From Mixta calida (GTDB taxonomy: Bacteria; Pseudomonadota; Gammaproteobacteria; Enterobacterales; Enterobacteriaceae), in the NCBI RefSeq assembly GCF_002953215.1, contig NZ_CP026378.1, forward strand, positions 372,001 through 436,000: DNA of 64,000 bases, read 5' to 3'. This document shows positions 1 to 7,988 of this stretch, piece by piece (the first letter of the stretch is position 1; each line of letters begins with the position of its first letter). Made by a program: the position numbers and the translations under genes. Below the pieces are notes generated by a model, which did no database searches, had not been told where the DNA came from, and saw nothing but the letters and a program-made list of their open reading frames with translations.

Positions 1-80
1 GTTTAACTCACCCTGCGCTATCGGCATGACGACGCGCGCTAATTTGCGTTAATTCTCGCTTTTTCGGCTTACTTTGTGCA

Positions 81-99
81 TGTTTATCAAAAGTAAACA
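81..99. promoter_or_regulatory. Inverted repeat upstream of ggt
   Basis: TGTTTA and TAAACA arms are separated by seven bases, about 30 bases before the ggt start. The symmetry would suit a regulator site, but I cannot assign a protein and see no convincing -35/-10 pair around it. An AT-rich promoter region could give this by chance. Confidence 0.25.
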
Positions 100-131
100 C
101 AATGTAAAAAACAATAAGGCGGGTGAATGAT

Positions 132-1880
132 ATGCAAAAAAATATGAAGGGTTGGGGGCTGGCCGCGTCGCTGCTGGCATCGCTCTGGGGCGCGCCAACC
201 TTAGCGCTGGTGCAAAACGCGCCGCCGGTGTCCTATGGCATCGAAGCGGATACGTTCCATCCGGTAAGGGCGCAGCAGGGCATGGTCGCTTCGGTCGACG
301 CCACCGCGACGCAGGTTGGGGTGGATATTCTGCGACAGGGCGGCAACGCCGTCGATGCCGCCGTCGCGGTCGGTTTTGCGCTGGCGGTTACCCATCCGCA
401 GGCGGGCAACCTGGGCGGCGGCGGCTTTATGCTGTTGCGCACCGCCGCCGGACGCACCACCGCCATCGATTTCCGCGAAATCGCGCCGTCGCGCGCCAGC
501 CGCGATATGTTCCTGGATAAGCAGGGCAACGCCGACAGCAAGCTCTCTCTGACCTCGCCGCTCGCTTCCGGCACGCCGGGCACGGTGGCGGGCTTCGCGC
601 TGGCGGCGCAAAAATATGGCACCCTGCCGTTAAGCCGCCTGCTGCAACCGGCGATCAAACTGGCGCAGGAGGGCATTGTCGTCAATGACGCGCTGGCCGA
701 CGATCTGAACACCTACGGCAAAGAAGTCTTGCTGAGCCACGACAACAGCCGGGCGATCTTCTTTAAGCCGGACGGCGCGCCTTATCAGAAAGGCGAGCGG
801 CTGGTGCAGAAGAATCTGGCGCACAGCCTGTCGCTAATTGCGCAGCAGGGGCCGGACGCCTTCTATAAAGGCGCCATCGCCGATGAGATTGCGGCGGAAA
901 TGGCCGGGAACGGCGGATTGATTGGCAAAGCGGACCTGGCGAATTATCGCGCAATTGAGCGTCAGCCGATCGGCGGCAGCTATCGTGGCTATCAGGTCTT
1001 CTCCATGCCGCCGCCATCCTCCGGCGGCATTCATATCGTGCAGATCCTGAATATTCTGGAGAACTTCGACCTGGCGAAAATGGGCTTCGGCAGCGCCGAT
1101 GCGATTCAGGTGATGGCGGAGGCGGAAAAGTATGCCTATGCCGATCGCTCTGAATATCTGGGCGACCCCGATTTTGTTAAGGTGCCCTGGCAGGCACTGA
1201 CCAGCAAAGCCTATGCGAAATCGCTGGCGCAGCAAATCGATGTCGCCAAAGCGCGTCCGTCGGATCAGATCAAGCCCGGTAAGCTGGAGCCCTATGAAAG
1301 CAACCAGACCACTCACTTCTCCGTTGTGGATAAGCAGGGCAATGCCGTGGCGGTCACCTACACGCTGAATACCAACTTCGGCAGCGGCATCGTCGCGGGT
1401 AAAAGCGGCATTCTGCTGAACAACGAAATGGATGATTTCTCCGCGCGTCCCGGCACGCCGAACGTTTACGGTCTGGTAGGCGGCGAGGCGAACGCCATTC
1501 AGCCGGGCAAACGGCCGCTTTCGTCAATGTCGCCGACTATCGTGGTGAAAGAGGGTAAAACCTGGCTGGTTACCGGCAGTCCGGGCGGCAGCCGCATTAT
1601 TACTACCGTGTTGCAAATGGTGGTGAACAGCATCGATTTCGGTATGAACGTGGCGGAGGCGACCAGCGCGCCGCGCTTTCATCACCAGTGGCTGCCGGAT
1701 CAGCTGCGGGTTGAGAAGGGCTTTAGCCCCGATACGCTGAAGCTGCTGAGCGCGAAGGGGCAGAATGTCGAAGTACTGCCGGCGATGGGGAGCACCCAGA
1801 GCATTATGATCGGGCCTGACGGTACGCTGTACGGCGCGTCCGACCCGCGCACCGTCGATGATTTAACGGCAGGGTATTGA
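132..1880 (+). CDS. ggt: Gamma-glutamyltranspeptidase precursor
   Basis: Periplasmic N-terminal-nucleophile hydrolase that cleaves and transfers the gamma-glutamyl group of glutathione, releasing cysteinylglycine. The protein is 582 residues from the ATG at 132 (E. coli Ggt has 580) and aligns along its whole length. A signal peptide covers about the first 25 residues. The self-cleavage site lies in the motif NQTTHFSVVD, and the first Thr (residue 393 from this start) would become the nucleophile of the small subunit. The later GSPGGSRI and PLSSMSPT motifs are intact. An in-frame GTG at 123 is possible, but the purine-rich GGCGGG at 118-123 is better spaced for the ATG at 132. It stands alone and converges on yhhY. 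Confidence 0.96.
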   Translation: MQKNMKGWGLAASLLASLWGAPTLALVQNAPPVSYGIEADTFHPVRAQQGMVASVDATATQVGVDILRQGGNAVDAAVAVGFALAVTHPQAGNLGGGGFMLLRTAAGRTTAIDFREIAPSRASRDMFLDKQGNADSKLSLTSPLASGTPGTVAGFALAAQKYGTLPLSRLLQPAIKLAQEGIVVNDALADDLNTYGKEVLLSHDNSRAIFFKPDGAPYQKGERLVQKNLAHSLSLIAQQGPDAFYKGAIADEIAAEMAGNGGLIGKADLANYRAIERQPIGGSYRGYQVFSMPPPSSGGIHIVQILNILENFDLAKMGFGSADAIQVMAEAEKYAYADRSEYLGDPDFVKVPWQALTSKAYAKSLAQQIDVAKARPSDQIKPGKLEPYESNQTTHFSVVDKQGNAVAVTYTLNTNFGSGIVAGKSGILLNNEMDDFSARPGTPNVYGLVGGEANAIQPGKRPLSSMSPTIVVKEGKTWLVTGSPGGSRIITTVLQMVVNSIDFGMNVAEATSAPRFHHQWLPDQLRVEKGFSPDTLKLLSAKGQNVEVLPAMGSTQSIMIGPDGTLYGASDPRTVDDLTAGY

Positions 1881-1896
1881 TCGTTAGCGAATGCCG

Positions 1897-1920
1897 GGTC
1901 GGCCGGGTATGCGACCGGCC
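1897..1920. terminator. Stem-loop between convergent ggt and yhhY
   Basis: GGCCGG at 1901-1906 pairs with CCGGCC at 1915-1920, and GGTCG/CGACC offers an alternative pairing. It lies between the two convergent stop codons. No T-run follows on either side, so termination function is only inferred. Confidence 0.35.
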
Positions 1921-1938
1921 CGGACAGGCATCGCGGCG

Positions 1939-2442
1939 TTACGTGCGCGGCGGACGCAGCCGCGCCATATAATGCACGTCCACCCATTCACCCGCACGCA
2001 GCGCATAGCGAGACGCCGTCCCCTCAATAACAAAGCCGAATTTGCGATAGAGCGCCAGCGCCGCAAGGTTATCGGTATAAACCGTCAGCTCAATGCGCTC
2101 TACGTTCAGCCAGTTATCGCACAGGTCAATCATGGCGCGCATCAACGCTCCGGCTACGCCTTTGCCGCGCTGGGCAGCATCTACACCAAGGCCGAAACAG
2201 GCGCTGTGCCGGCGGCGCGGCGATTGATTGACCTCCAGCGTCAGCTGTCCGACTACGCGTTCTTCAAGACAGGCGACCAGCGAATAATGGCCAGGTTGCT
2301 GTCTGGCGATGCGTTCCTGCCACTGGGTTAATGAAGGATAAGGAATTTGCAGGGTGTCGCTAAAGGTGCTTTCCTGCCCATAGATATGCTGCAGGGCTTG
2401 CGCATCCTGCGGCTCAACGTAACGCACCACGATTTTGCTCAT
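1939..2442 (-). CDS. yhhY: GNAT N-acetyltransferase YhhY (L-amino acid N-acetyltransferase AaaT-like)
   Basis: A 167-residue GCN5-related acetyltransferase, close to E. coli YhhY (162 residues), which acetylates L-phenylalanine and L-methionine. The acetyl-CoA loop region around residues 85-100 (QRGKGVAGALM) and the C-terminal IELTVYTDN and ALYRKFGF motifs mark the family. In E. coli the ryhB small RNA and yhhX follow on the opposite strand. Here the same divergent arrangement is kept, but a toxin-antitoxin remnant occupies the gap and yhhX is missing. The substrate range is taken from the family, not seen in the sequence. Confidence 0.92.
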   Translation of the reverse strand: MSKIVVRYVEPQDAQALQHIYGQESTFSDTLQIPYPSLTQWQERIARQQPGHYSLVACLEERVVGQLTLEVNQSPRRRHSACFGLGVDAAQRGKGVAGALMRAMIDLCDNWLNVERIELTVYTDNLAALALYRKFGFVIEGTASRYALRAGEWVDVHYMARLRPPRT

Positions 2443-2621
2443 GCTGTTTCCCGGTTATGAAACGCGTGTCGTCAACGGCTATCCGCGTCGGCTGTTTCGA
2501 CGAGAATAGTTTTCCTGTCTGGAGAAATCTACTGCCGCAATGCCGGTGACGATCAGGGATTTAAACGCTTTTCCGCGCTGGCGTAACGTTCCAGGAGCGG
2601 TTCTACATAGCTGAGGTCGCT

Positions 2622-2740
2622 ATGCCTGTTTCAACAATATCCAGCCGTGCGTTTAATCAGGAAGTATCAAAAGCTAAAAAGTTATCTGAAAACGGCCCGG
2701 TTTATATTACCGATCGGGGTAAATCTGTATATGTCTTAAG
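2622..2740 (+). pseudogene. Truncated Phd/YefM-type antitoxin
   Basis: About the first 40 residues (MPVSTISSRAFNQEVSKAKK, then a VYITDRGKSVYVL end) match the DNA-binding N-terminus of prevent-host-death antitoxins, which normally run about 75-90 residues. A good Shine-Dalgarno GAGG sits at 2613-2616. Beyond about position 2740 the reading frame carries unrelated residues and ends at 2804. The toxin-binding C-terminal half is therefore gone. Immediately downstream, in another frame, lies the C-terminal end of a PIN-domain toxin, so an internal deletion removed the end of the antitoxin gene and most of the toxin gene. Confidence 0.7.
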
Positions 2741-2749
2741 GAGGTGGTG

Positions 2750-2920
2750 CTTCGGTGCGCGCGACTGCATGTTCCTGATAAAGGGTTTGAAAATGATGCG
2801 CTGATTGCCTCAACCGCCAGCCAGCATAAGATGACAATGGTGACGCGCAATACGAAAGATTTCGCTGATATGGATGTGCCGTTGCTCAATCCCTGGCGGT
2901 ATGAAGCTATCGAAAATTAG
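2750..2920 (+). pseudogene. C-terminal fragment of a VapC/FitB-type PIN toxin
   Basis: From about 2786 this frame reads ENDALIASTASQHKM, then MTMVTRNTKDFADMDVPLLN and a short tail to a TAG at 2918-2920. That is the typical end of plasmid-stability PIN endoribonucleases. Two of the usual acidic positions (the Asp of DALIA and of TRNTKDF) remain, while the N-terminal half with the first Asp and Glu is absent. There is no start codon or ribosome-binding site suited to the fragment, so it should be inactive. It sits directly upstream of the ryhB promoter. Confidence 0.7.
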
Positions 2921-2982
2921 CGCTGGCTTGTGTTGCCGCTCACTTTTTTTACTGAAAAAAGAATAAAACCGTAATAAAAGGG

Positions 2983-3012
2983 TTTACAGATGCGAATGAT
3001 AATGATTATTAT
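2983..3012 (+). promoter_or_regulatory. ryhB promoter
   Basis: A -35 hexamer TTTACA (2983-2988) and a -10 hexamer TATTAT (3007-3012) are separated by 18 bases, directly before the ryhB RNA. The predicted transcript start is near 3019. Confidence 0.75.
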
Positions 3013-3016
3013 TGTC
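2998..3016. promoter_or_regulatory. Fur box over the ryhB promoter
   Basis: The 19 bases match the Fur consensus GATAATGATAATCATTATC at 16 of 19 positions and cover the -10 hexamer. Iron-loaded Fur would block the promoter here, as it does for ryhB in E. coli. Confidence 0.8.
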
Positions 3017-3018
3017 AC

Positions 3019-3114
3019 GCACTCCAGCGAGGCCGGTATGGACTCACTGCGAAGGCACGACATTGCTCACATTGCTTCCAGTATTTCTTAGCCAGCCGGG
3101 TGCTGGCTTTTTTT
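3019..3114 (+). ncRNA. ryhB: RyhB small regulatory RNA
   Basis: Iron-stress small RNA that pairs, with Hfq, to mRNAs of iron-using proteins and lowers their translation and stability. The conserved pairing core (from GCACGACATTGCTCACATT at 3055 to about 3085) is identical to my recollection of E. coli RyhB. It is followed by the same terminator hairpin, AGCCAGC/GCTGGCT (3090-3108), and a nine-base T-run. The 5' part (3019-3050) differs from E. coli. The position between yhhY and yhhW and the direction relative to them are as in E. coli. Promoter and Fur box are listed separately. The exact 5' end is inferred from promoter spacing. Confidence 0.9.
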
Positions 3115-3116
3115 TT
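3090..3116 (+). terminator. ryhB Rho-independent terminator
   Basis: A seven-base-pair stem AGCCAGC (3090-3096) / GCTGGCT (3102-3108) with loop CGGGT is followed by a run of T to 3116. Confidence 0.9.
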
Positions 3117-3267
3117 GCCCTCGCATCATCTTATTTTTCTCCACAAAATCTTTTCGCCTGATACGCCCCATACGTTCACTTTTTTTGAACAGAGGCGTGA
3201 AGTTTTTCAGCTATCATTCAGGCCGTTCCGGGCTCAGACTATAAAAAAACATTGAGGAGCCTTGAAC

Positions 3268-3963
3268 ATGATTTACGTACGTAAAGCGGAAGAACGCGGA
3301 CATGCTAATCACGGCTGGCTGGACAGCTGGCACACTTTCTCATTCGCCAACTATTACGATGCTAACTTTATGGGCTTCTCCGCGCTGCGGGTGATTAACG
3401 AAGATATCATCGATGCCGGTCAGGGTTTCGGCACCCATCCCCATAAAGATATGGAAATCCTGACCTACGTGCTCTCCGGCACGGTGGAACATCAGGACAG
3501 CATGGGCAACAAAGAGCAGATCCCGGCGGGGGAGTTCCAGATCATGAGCGCCGGCACCGGCGTGCGTCATTCTGAATACAACGCCAGCAGCAGCGATCCG
3601 CTGCATCTGTATCAGATCTGGATTATCCCGGAATCCACCGGCATTGAGCCGCGTTATGAGCAGCGCCGCTTCGCCGACGTACAGGGCCGCCAGCTGATCC
3701 TGTCGCCGGATGCGCGCGACGGCTCGCTGAAGGTTTATCAGGATATGACGCTGTCGCGCTGGGTGCTGAAGGCGGGCGAAAGCGATAACGTCACGCTGGA
3801 CGCTGCGCGTCGCATCTGGATTCAGGTAGTGAAGGGCGATGTGCAGGTCAATGACCAGCCGGTCATCACCAGCGACGCGCTGGCCATCTGGGAAGAGAGC
3901 GCCCTGACGCTGAAAGCCGGCAGCGATGCGGAAATCCTGCTGTTCGATCTGCCGCCGGTATAA
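3268..3963 (+). CDS. yhhW: Pirin-family protein YhhW (quercetin 2,3-dioxygenase)
   Basis: A 231-residue bicupin, the same length as E. coli YhhW, which shows quercetinase activity in vitro; its physiological role is unknown. The metal ligands His57 and His59 (in GTHPHKD), His101 and Glu103 (in RHSEYN) are all present in the N-terminal cupin. The ATG at 3268 is preferred over the upstream in-frame TTG at 3262 because GAGGAG at 3254-3259 is spaced eight bases before it. The gene has its own terminator and is separated from ryhB by about 150 bases. The neighbour yhhX found in E. coli is absent. Confidence 0.94.
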   Translation: MIYVRKAEERGHANHGWLDSWHTFSFANYYDANFMGFSALRVINEDIIDAGQGFGTHPHKDMEILTYVLSGTVEHQDSMGNKEQIPAGEFQIMSAGTGVRHSEYNASSSDPLHLYQIWIIPESTGIEPRYEQRRFADVQGRQLILSPDARDGSLKVYQDMTLSRWVLKAGESDNVTLDAARRIWIQVVKGDVQVNDQPVITSDALAIWEESALTLKAGSDAEILLFDLPPV

Positions 3964-4006
3964 GTTAATAACCGCGCCGTCCTGTTCTGACGGCAGTATG
4001 GCCTCA

Positions 4007-4039
4007 GGCCGTCGGGACCTTCGCCCGGCGGCCTTTTTT
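4007..4039 (+). terminator. yhhW terminator
   Basis: A ten-base-pair stem GGCCGTCGGG (4007-4016) / CCCGGCGGCC (4024-4033), with one T-G wobble, is followed by six T. Confidence 0.8.
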
Positions 4040-4233
4040 ACCGTCTTCTCTCTTTTCGCGTCGGTGCGCCGTCGCGTTTATCCGATGAAACCGGTTTTGC
4101 CGCCGATTCGTCTTCTTCTTTCATCAATCACGCTTTGTTTGCGCACCGTTACGTCGGCCACGCTTTCCCTGCTCGTGGCGCCTGCCTTTTTTTTGTAAAC
4201 TCAGCGTCATCTCTCTCTGCCCGGCGAACCATC

Positions 4234-5229
4234 ATGAAGAAAAAAAGACCGGTACTGCAAGATGTTGCCGATCGCGTCGGCGTGACAAAAATGACCGTCA
4301 GCCGCTACCTGCGCAATCCGCAGCAGGTATCCGCCGCGCTGGGGGCGAGAATCGCCGTCGTGCTGGATGAGCTGGGCTACATTCCCAACCGCGCGCCCGA
4401 TATGCTGTCAAACGCCACCAGCCGCGCCATCGGCGTGCTGCTGCCGTCGTTGACCAACCAGGTCTTCGCCGACGTGCTGCGCGGCATTGAAACCGTCACC
4501 GACGCCGCAGGCTACCAGACGCTGGTGGGCCACTTCGGCTACAACGCGGATAAAGAAGAGTTGCAGCTGCGATCTCTGTTGGGGTGGAATATTGACGGCC
4601 TGATCCTGACCGAACGCACCCATACGCCTGCCAGCCTGCGTATGATTGAAACCGCAGGCATTCCGGTGATTGAAATGATGGACAGCGTCTCGCCCTGCCT
4701 GGATATGGCAGTAGGCTTTGATAACGTCGAGGCGGCGCGTCAGATGACGCGCGCTATTCTGGCGAAAGGCCATCGTCATACCGTTTATCTGGGCGCGCGC
4801 CTGGATGAGCGCACGCTGCAAAAACAGCAGGGCTATGAGCAGGCGATGCGCGAAGCGGGGCTGGAGCCGCGCAGCGTAATGATGGAGGAAGCATCCTCGT
4901 TCAGCGCCGGCGCCATGCTGTTACAGGAGGCGCGTCAGCGTTACCCGCAAACCGACAGCCTGTTCTGCACCAATGATGATTTGGCGATAGGTGCTATGTT
5001 TGAATGTCAGCGCCAGGGCTTGCGCGTACCGGAGCAGATGGCGATCGCCGGTTTTCACGGACACGATATCGCGCATGTGGTGACGCCGAAACTGGCGACG
5101 GTGCTGACCCCGCGCGATCGCATGGGACGTGAAGCGGCGACGCTGCTTCTGGCGCGTATTGGCGGTGATAACAGTGTGCGTCAGCCGGTGGATGTAGGCT
5201 TTGAGATTGAGGAAGGAGAGAGCATCTGA
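4234..5229 (+). CDS. gntR: Gluconate operon repressor GntR (LacI family)
   Basis: A 331-residue LacI/GalR-type repressor, identical in length to E. coli GntR, which shuts off gluconate uptake and phosphorylation genes until gluconate binds. The N-terminal helix-turn-helix reads LQDVADRVGVTKMTVSRYL (residues 8-26), followed by the hinge motif ILxNATSR and a periplasmic-binding-protein-like effector domain. An in-frame extension back to 4135 is rejected because the family starts at MKKKRPVLQ. It lies upstream of gntKU in the same direction, with the GntR operator in between. The ribosome-binding site is weak. Confidence 0.95.
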   Translation: MKKKRPVLQDVADRVGVTKMTVSRYLRNPQQVSAALGARIAVVLDELGYIPNRAPDMLSNATSRAIGVLLPSLTNQVFADVLRGIETVTDAAGYQTLVGHFGYNADKEELQLRSLLGWNIDGLILTERTHTPASLRMIETAGIPVIEMMDSVSPCLDMAVGFDNVEAARQMTRAILAKGHRHTVYLGARLDERTLQKQQGYEQAMREAGLEPRSVMMEEASSFSAGAMLLQEARQRYPQTDSLFCTNDDLAIGAMFECQRQGLRVPEQMAIAGFHGHDIAHVVTPKLATVLTPRDRMGREAATLLLARIGGDNSVRQPVDVGFEIEEGESI

Positions 5230-5283
5230 ATCTGATGTTTTTTTGAACCCGCTCACAATTCCAGGCTTTTCTTCGCAGACAGG

Positions 5284-5312
5284 TTGCGCTGATGTACGCA
5301 CGTACTGAGAAT
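5284..5312 (+). promoter_or_regulatory. Possible gntKU promoter
   Basis: TTGCGC (5284-5289) and GAGAAT (5307-5312), spaced 17 bases, lie just before the GntR operator. The match to consensus is modest; the position relative to the operator supports it. Confidence 0.4.
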
Positions 5313-5322
5313 GGGTGCGGCA

Positions 5323-5338
5323 ATGTTATCGGTAACAT
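5323..5338. promoter_or_regulatory. GntR operator upstream of gntK
   Basis: ATGTTATCGGTAACAT is a perfect six-base inverted repeat (ATGTTA/TAACAT) around four central bases, of the form known for GntR operators at E. coli gntT and gntKU. It is 30 bases before the gntK start, where a bound repressor would block transcription. Confidence 0.8.
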
Positions 5339-5368
5339 TCGCATTTTCATCTGCCGGAGCTAACAACA

Positions 5369-5905
5369 ATGCAAATTAAGTCGCCGTCACATCATGTATT
5401 CATTTTGATGGGCGTATCAGGCAGCGGTAAATCCGCCGTTGCTTATGAAGTCTCTCACCAGTTGAAAACCGCGTTTCTCGATGGCGATTTTCTTCATCCG
5501 CGTGCCAATATCGAAAAGATGGCCGAAGGCCATCCGCTTAACGACAGCGACCGTCAGCCCTGGCTACAGGCGGTTAACGATGCGGCGTTCGCCATGCAGC
5601 GTACTCAGGCGGTATCGATCATCGTCTGTTCCGCACTGAAAAAAAGCTATCGCGACATCCTGCGCAACGGCAACGATAACCTCTCCTTCATCTATCTGAA
5701 GGGCGAGTTTGAAACCATCGAAAGCCGACTAAAAGCGCGTAAAGGTCATTTCTTTAAACCGCAAATGCTGGTCTCACAGTTTGACACTCTGGAAGAACCG
5801 GGCGCCGATGAAAATGATGTGCTGGTGGTGGATATCAATCATTCCCTGCCGGAAGTCGTTGCCGCCACTATCGCCACCATTGAGGGTGCGATCAAAAAGG
5901 ATTAG
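5369..5905 (+). CDS. gntK: Gluconokinase GntK
   Basis: Cytoplasmic kinase converting gluconate and ATP to 6-phosphogluconate for the Entner-Doudoroff and pentose phosphate pathways. The protein has 178 residues (E. coli 175). The P-loop GVSGSGKS spans residues 15-22, and the substrate-side motif DGDFLHPRANIEKM follows. It is the first gene of a two-gene operon with gntU, which begins within ten bases of its stop. The operator upstream indicates GntR control and gluconate induction. Confidence 0.95.
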   Translation: MQIKSPSHHVFILMGVSGSGKSAVAYEVSHQLKTAFLDGDFLHPRANIEKMAEGHPLNDSDRQPWLQAVNDAAFAMQRTQAVSIIVCSALKKSYRDILRNGNDNLSFIYLKGEFETIESRLKARKGHFFKPQMLVSQFDTLEEPGADENDVLVVDINHSLPEVVAATIATIEGAIKKD

Positions 5906-5914
5906 TTGTTTCTG

Positions 5915-7255
5915 ATGAGTACCGCAACCCTGGTTTTAACCGCGGCAGGCTCGGTTGTTCTGCTGCTGTTTCTGGTGATGAAAGCGCGTATGCACGCGTT
6001 CGTCGCCCTGATATTGGTCTCGTTCGGCGCGGGCCTGTTTTCCGGCATGCCGCTGGATAAAATTGCCGAAACCATGCAGAAAGGCATGGGCGGCACGCTC
6101 GGCTTTCTCGCCGTGGTGGTGGCGCTGGGCGCGATGTTCGGCAAAATTCTGCATGAAACCGGCGCGGTCGATCAGATCGCCATCCGTATGCTGAAAAGCT
6201 TTGGCGAACGTCGCGCGCACTATGCGATGGGCATTGCCGGGCTGATCTGCGCGCTGCCGCTGTTCTTCGAGGTCGCGGTGGTGCTGCTGATCAGCATCGC
6301 TTTCGCCGTGGCGCGACGCACCGGCGATAACCTGGTGAAGCTGGTGATCCCGCTGTTTGCGGGCGTGGCGGCGGCGGCGGCGTTTCTGCTGCCCGGCCCG
6401 GCGCCAATGCTGCTGGCGTCGCAGATGCATGTCGATTTCGGCTGGATGATCCTGCTCGGCCTGTGCGCGGCGCTGCCCGGCATGCTGATCGCCGGCCCGC
6501 TGTTCGGCAATTTTATCAGCCGTCACGTCAGCTTTAACGTGCCGGAAGAGTCCTCGCAGCCGGAGGTGGAGCAGCACAAGATGCCCTCCTTCTTCTTTAG
6601 CCTGTCGCTGATCCTGTTTCCGCTGGTGCTGGTTGGCCTGAAAACCATCGGCGCGCGCTTTACCTCTGAGGGTTCGCGTCTGTACGAGTGGCTGGAATTT
6701 ATCGGCCATCCGTTCACCGCGATTCTGCTGGCGCTGCTGCTGGCGATTTACGGCCTGGCGTACCGTCAGGGCATGGATAAAGAGAAAGTGATGCAGGTGT
6801 GCGGCAGCGCGCTGCAACCGGCGGGCATTATCCTGCTGGTGATCGGCGCGGGCGGCGTGTTTAAGCAGGTGCTGGTCGATTCCGGCGTGGGTCCGGCGCT
6901 CGGCAATGCGCTTACCGGCGCGGGGCTGCCGATCGCATTGGCCTGCTTTATCCTGGCCGCCGCAGTGCGCATTATTCAGGGATCGGCGACGGTCGCCTGC
7001 TTAACTGCGGTCGGACTGGTGATGCCGGTGATTGAGCCGCTGCACTATGACGGTGCGCAGATGGCGGCGCTGTCGCTCTGCATCGCTGGCGGCTCTATCG
7101 TCGTCAGCCACGTCAATGACGCCGGTTTCTGGCTGTTTGGCCGCTTTACCGGCGCCACCGAGGCGCAAACGCTGAAAACCTGGACGCTGATGGAAACGAT
7201 TCTTGGCACCGTCGGCGCCATTGTCGGCATGATCGCCTTCCAGCTGCTCTCCTGA
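5915..7255 (+). CDS. gntU: Low-affinity gluconate permease GntU
   Basis: A 446-residue inner-membrane gluconate:H+ symporter of the GntP family, the same length as E. coli GntU and alignable end to end. Many hydrophobic segments are visible, together with family motifs GNFISR and SHVNDAGFW. The ATG at 5915 is chosen by homology; an in-frame TTG at 5906 is nearer to the AGGA at 5898-5901 and cannot be excluded. It completes the gntKU operon. The high-affinity transporter gene gntT, which lies beside malQ in E. coli, is not in this window. Confidence 0.94.
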   Translation: MSTATLVLTAAGSVVLLLFLVMKARMHAFVALILVSFGAGLFSGMPLDKIAETMQKGMGGTLGFLAVVVALGAMFGKILHETGAVDQIAIRMLKSFGERRAHYAMGIAGLICALPLFFEVAVVLLISIAFAVARRTGDNLVKLVIPLFAGVAAAAAFLLPGPAPMLLASQMHVDFGWMILLGLCAALPGMLIAGPLFGNFISRHVSFNVPEESSQPEVEQHKMPSFFFSLSLILFPLVLVGLKTIGARFTSEGSRLYEWLEFIGHPFTAILLALLLAIYGLAYRQGMDKEKVMQVCGSALQPAGIILLVIGAGGVFKQVLVDSGVGPALGNALTGAGLPIALACFILAAAVRIIQGSATVACLTAVGLVMPVIEPLHYDGAQMAALSLCIAGGSIVVSHVNDAGFWLFGRFTGATEAQTLKTWTLMETILGTVGAIVGMIAFQLLS

Positions 7256-7262
7256 TCGCTGC

Positions 7263-7287
7263 GGGCGGGTGCGCAACGCATCCGCCC
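7263..7287. terminator. Stem-loop between convergent gntU and yhgN
   Basis: An eleven-base-pair stem GGGCGGGTGCG (7263-7273) / CGCATCCGCCC (7277-7287), with one wobble pair and loop CAA, stands between the two stop codons. No T-run follows, so it may end or protect transcripts without being a classic terminator. Confidence 0.45.
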
Positions 7288-7336
7288 ATGGTGATTCCGC
7301 TGCTTTCCCCGTTACGACTCTCTTTTCCGCCCGCCT

Positions 7337-7930
7337 TTAAATCTTCAGATAGGCGCGAATGCCGTCCAGGAACATCTGCGTCGCCAGCATAATCAAAATC
7401 AGCCCCATCAGACGCTCCAGCGCGTTGACGCCTTTATCGCCCAGCAGCCGCAGAAACAGGCCGGAAAGCAACAGGATGACGACCGTGATGCCCCATGCGA
7501 ACAGCAGCGCGCCCACCAGATGCCCCATCTGATTCGGATACTGATGAGAAAGCAGCATCAGCGTAGCGAGTAGCGACGGCCCGGCGACCAGCGGAATGGC
7601 GAGCGGCACCAGAAAAGGTTCTTCGCCCACCGGCAGACCGGTGCTGTTGCTCTCCGGCGAGGGAAAAATCATCTTTATCGCGATCAGAAACAGAATCACG
7701 CCGCCGGAGATGGAGACCGTCTCGGTGCGCAGATTCAGGAAGGCGAGAATTTTTTCACCGGCAAACAGAAACAGCAGCATGATGCCGAGCGCGATCAGCA
7801 TTTCCCGGATCAGCACCGTTCGACGACGCTTCGGCTCCAGATGCTTTAAAACCGACATAAAAATCGGCAGATTGCCGAGCGGGTCCATTATCAACAACAA
7901 TAATATGGTCGCGGAGATCATTTCAGTCAT
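7337..7930 (-). CDS. yhgN: MarC-family integral membrane protein YhgN
   Basis: A 197-residue inner-membrane protein, the same length as E. coli YhgN, with about six hydrophobic segments and the family signature MDPLGNLPIF near the N-terminus. The function is not established; MarC was once linked to antibiotic resistance but this was not upheld. It lies divergent to asd and convergent to gntU, the same arrangement as in E. coli. Confidence 0.9.
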   Translation of the reverse strand: MTEMISATILLLLIMDPLGNLPIFMSVLKHLEPKRRRTVLIREMLIALGIMLLFLFAGEKILAFLNLRTETVSISGGVILFLIAIKMIFPSPESNSTGLPVGEEPFLVPLAIPLVAGPSLLATLMLLSHQYPNQMGHLVGALLFAWGITVVILLLSGLFLRLLGDKGVNALERLMGLILIMLATQMFLDGIRAYLKI

Positions 7931-7988
7931 TTATTTTGCTCTTCATCCTTACGTACGCGGCGCCGTTATTAGCAATGCTGTTGAAAAG

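Noticed and set aside
2555-2630. Short minus-strand frame reading DLSYVEPLLERYASAEKR, possibly a gene end
   Set aside because: Only about 25 codons are open before an in-frame stop, and I recognise no family, so a decayed gene tail cannot be supported.
4135-4233. 33-codon upstream extension of gntR
   Set aside because: Not present in GntR homologues; the family begins MKKKRPVLQDVA.
5294-5305. Small palindrome GTACGCACGTAC between the gntK promoter hexamers
   Set aside because: Five-base arms within a promoter spacer; no known regulator and easily a chance match.
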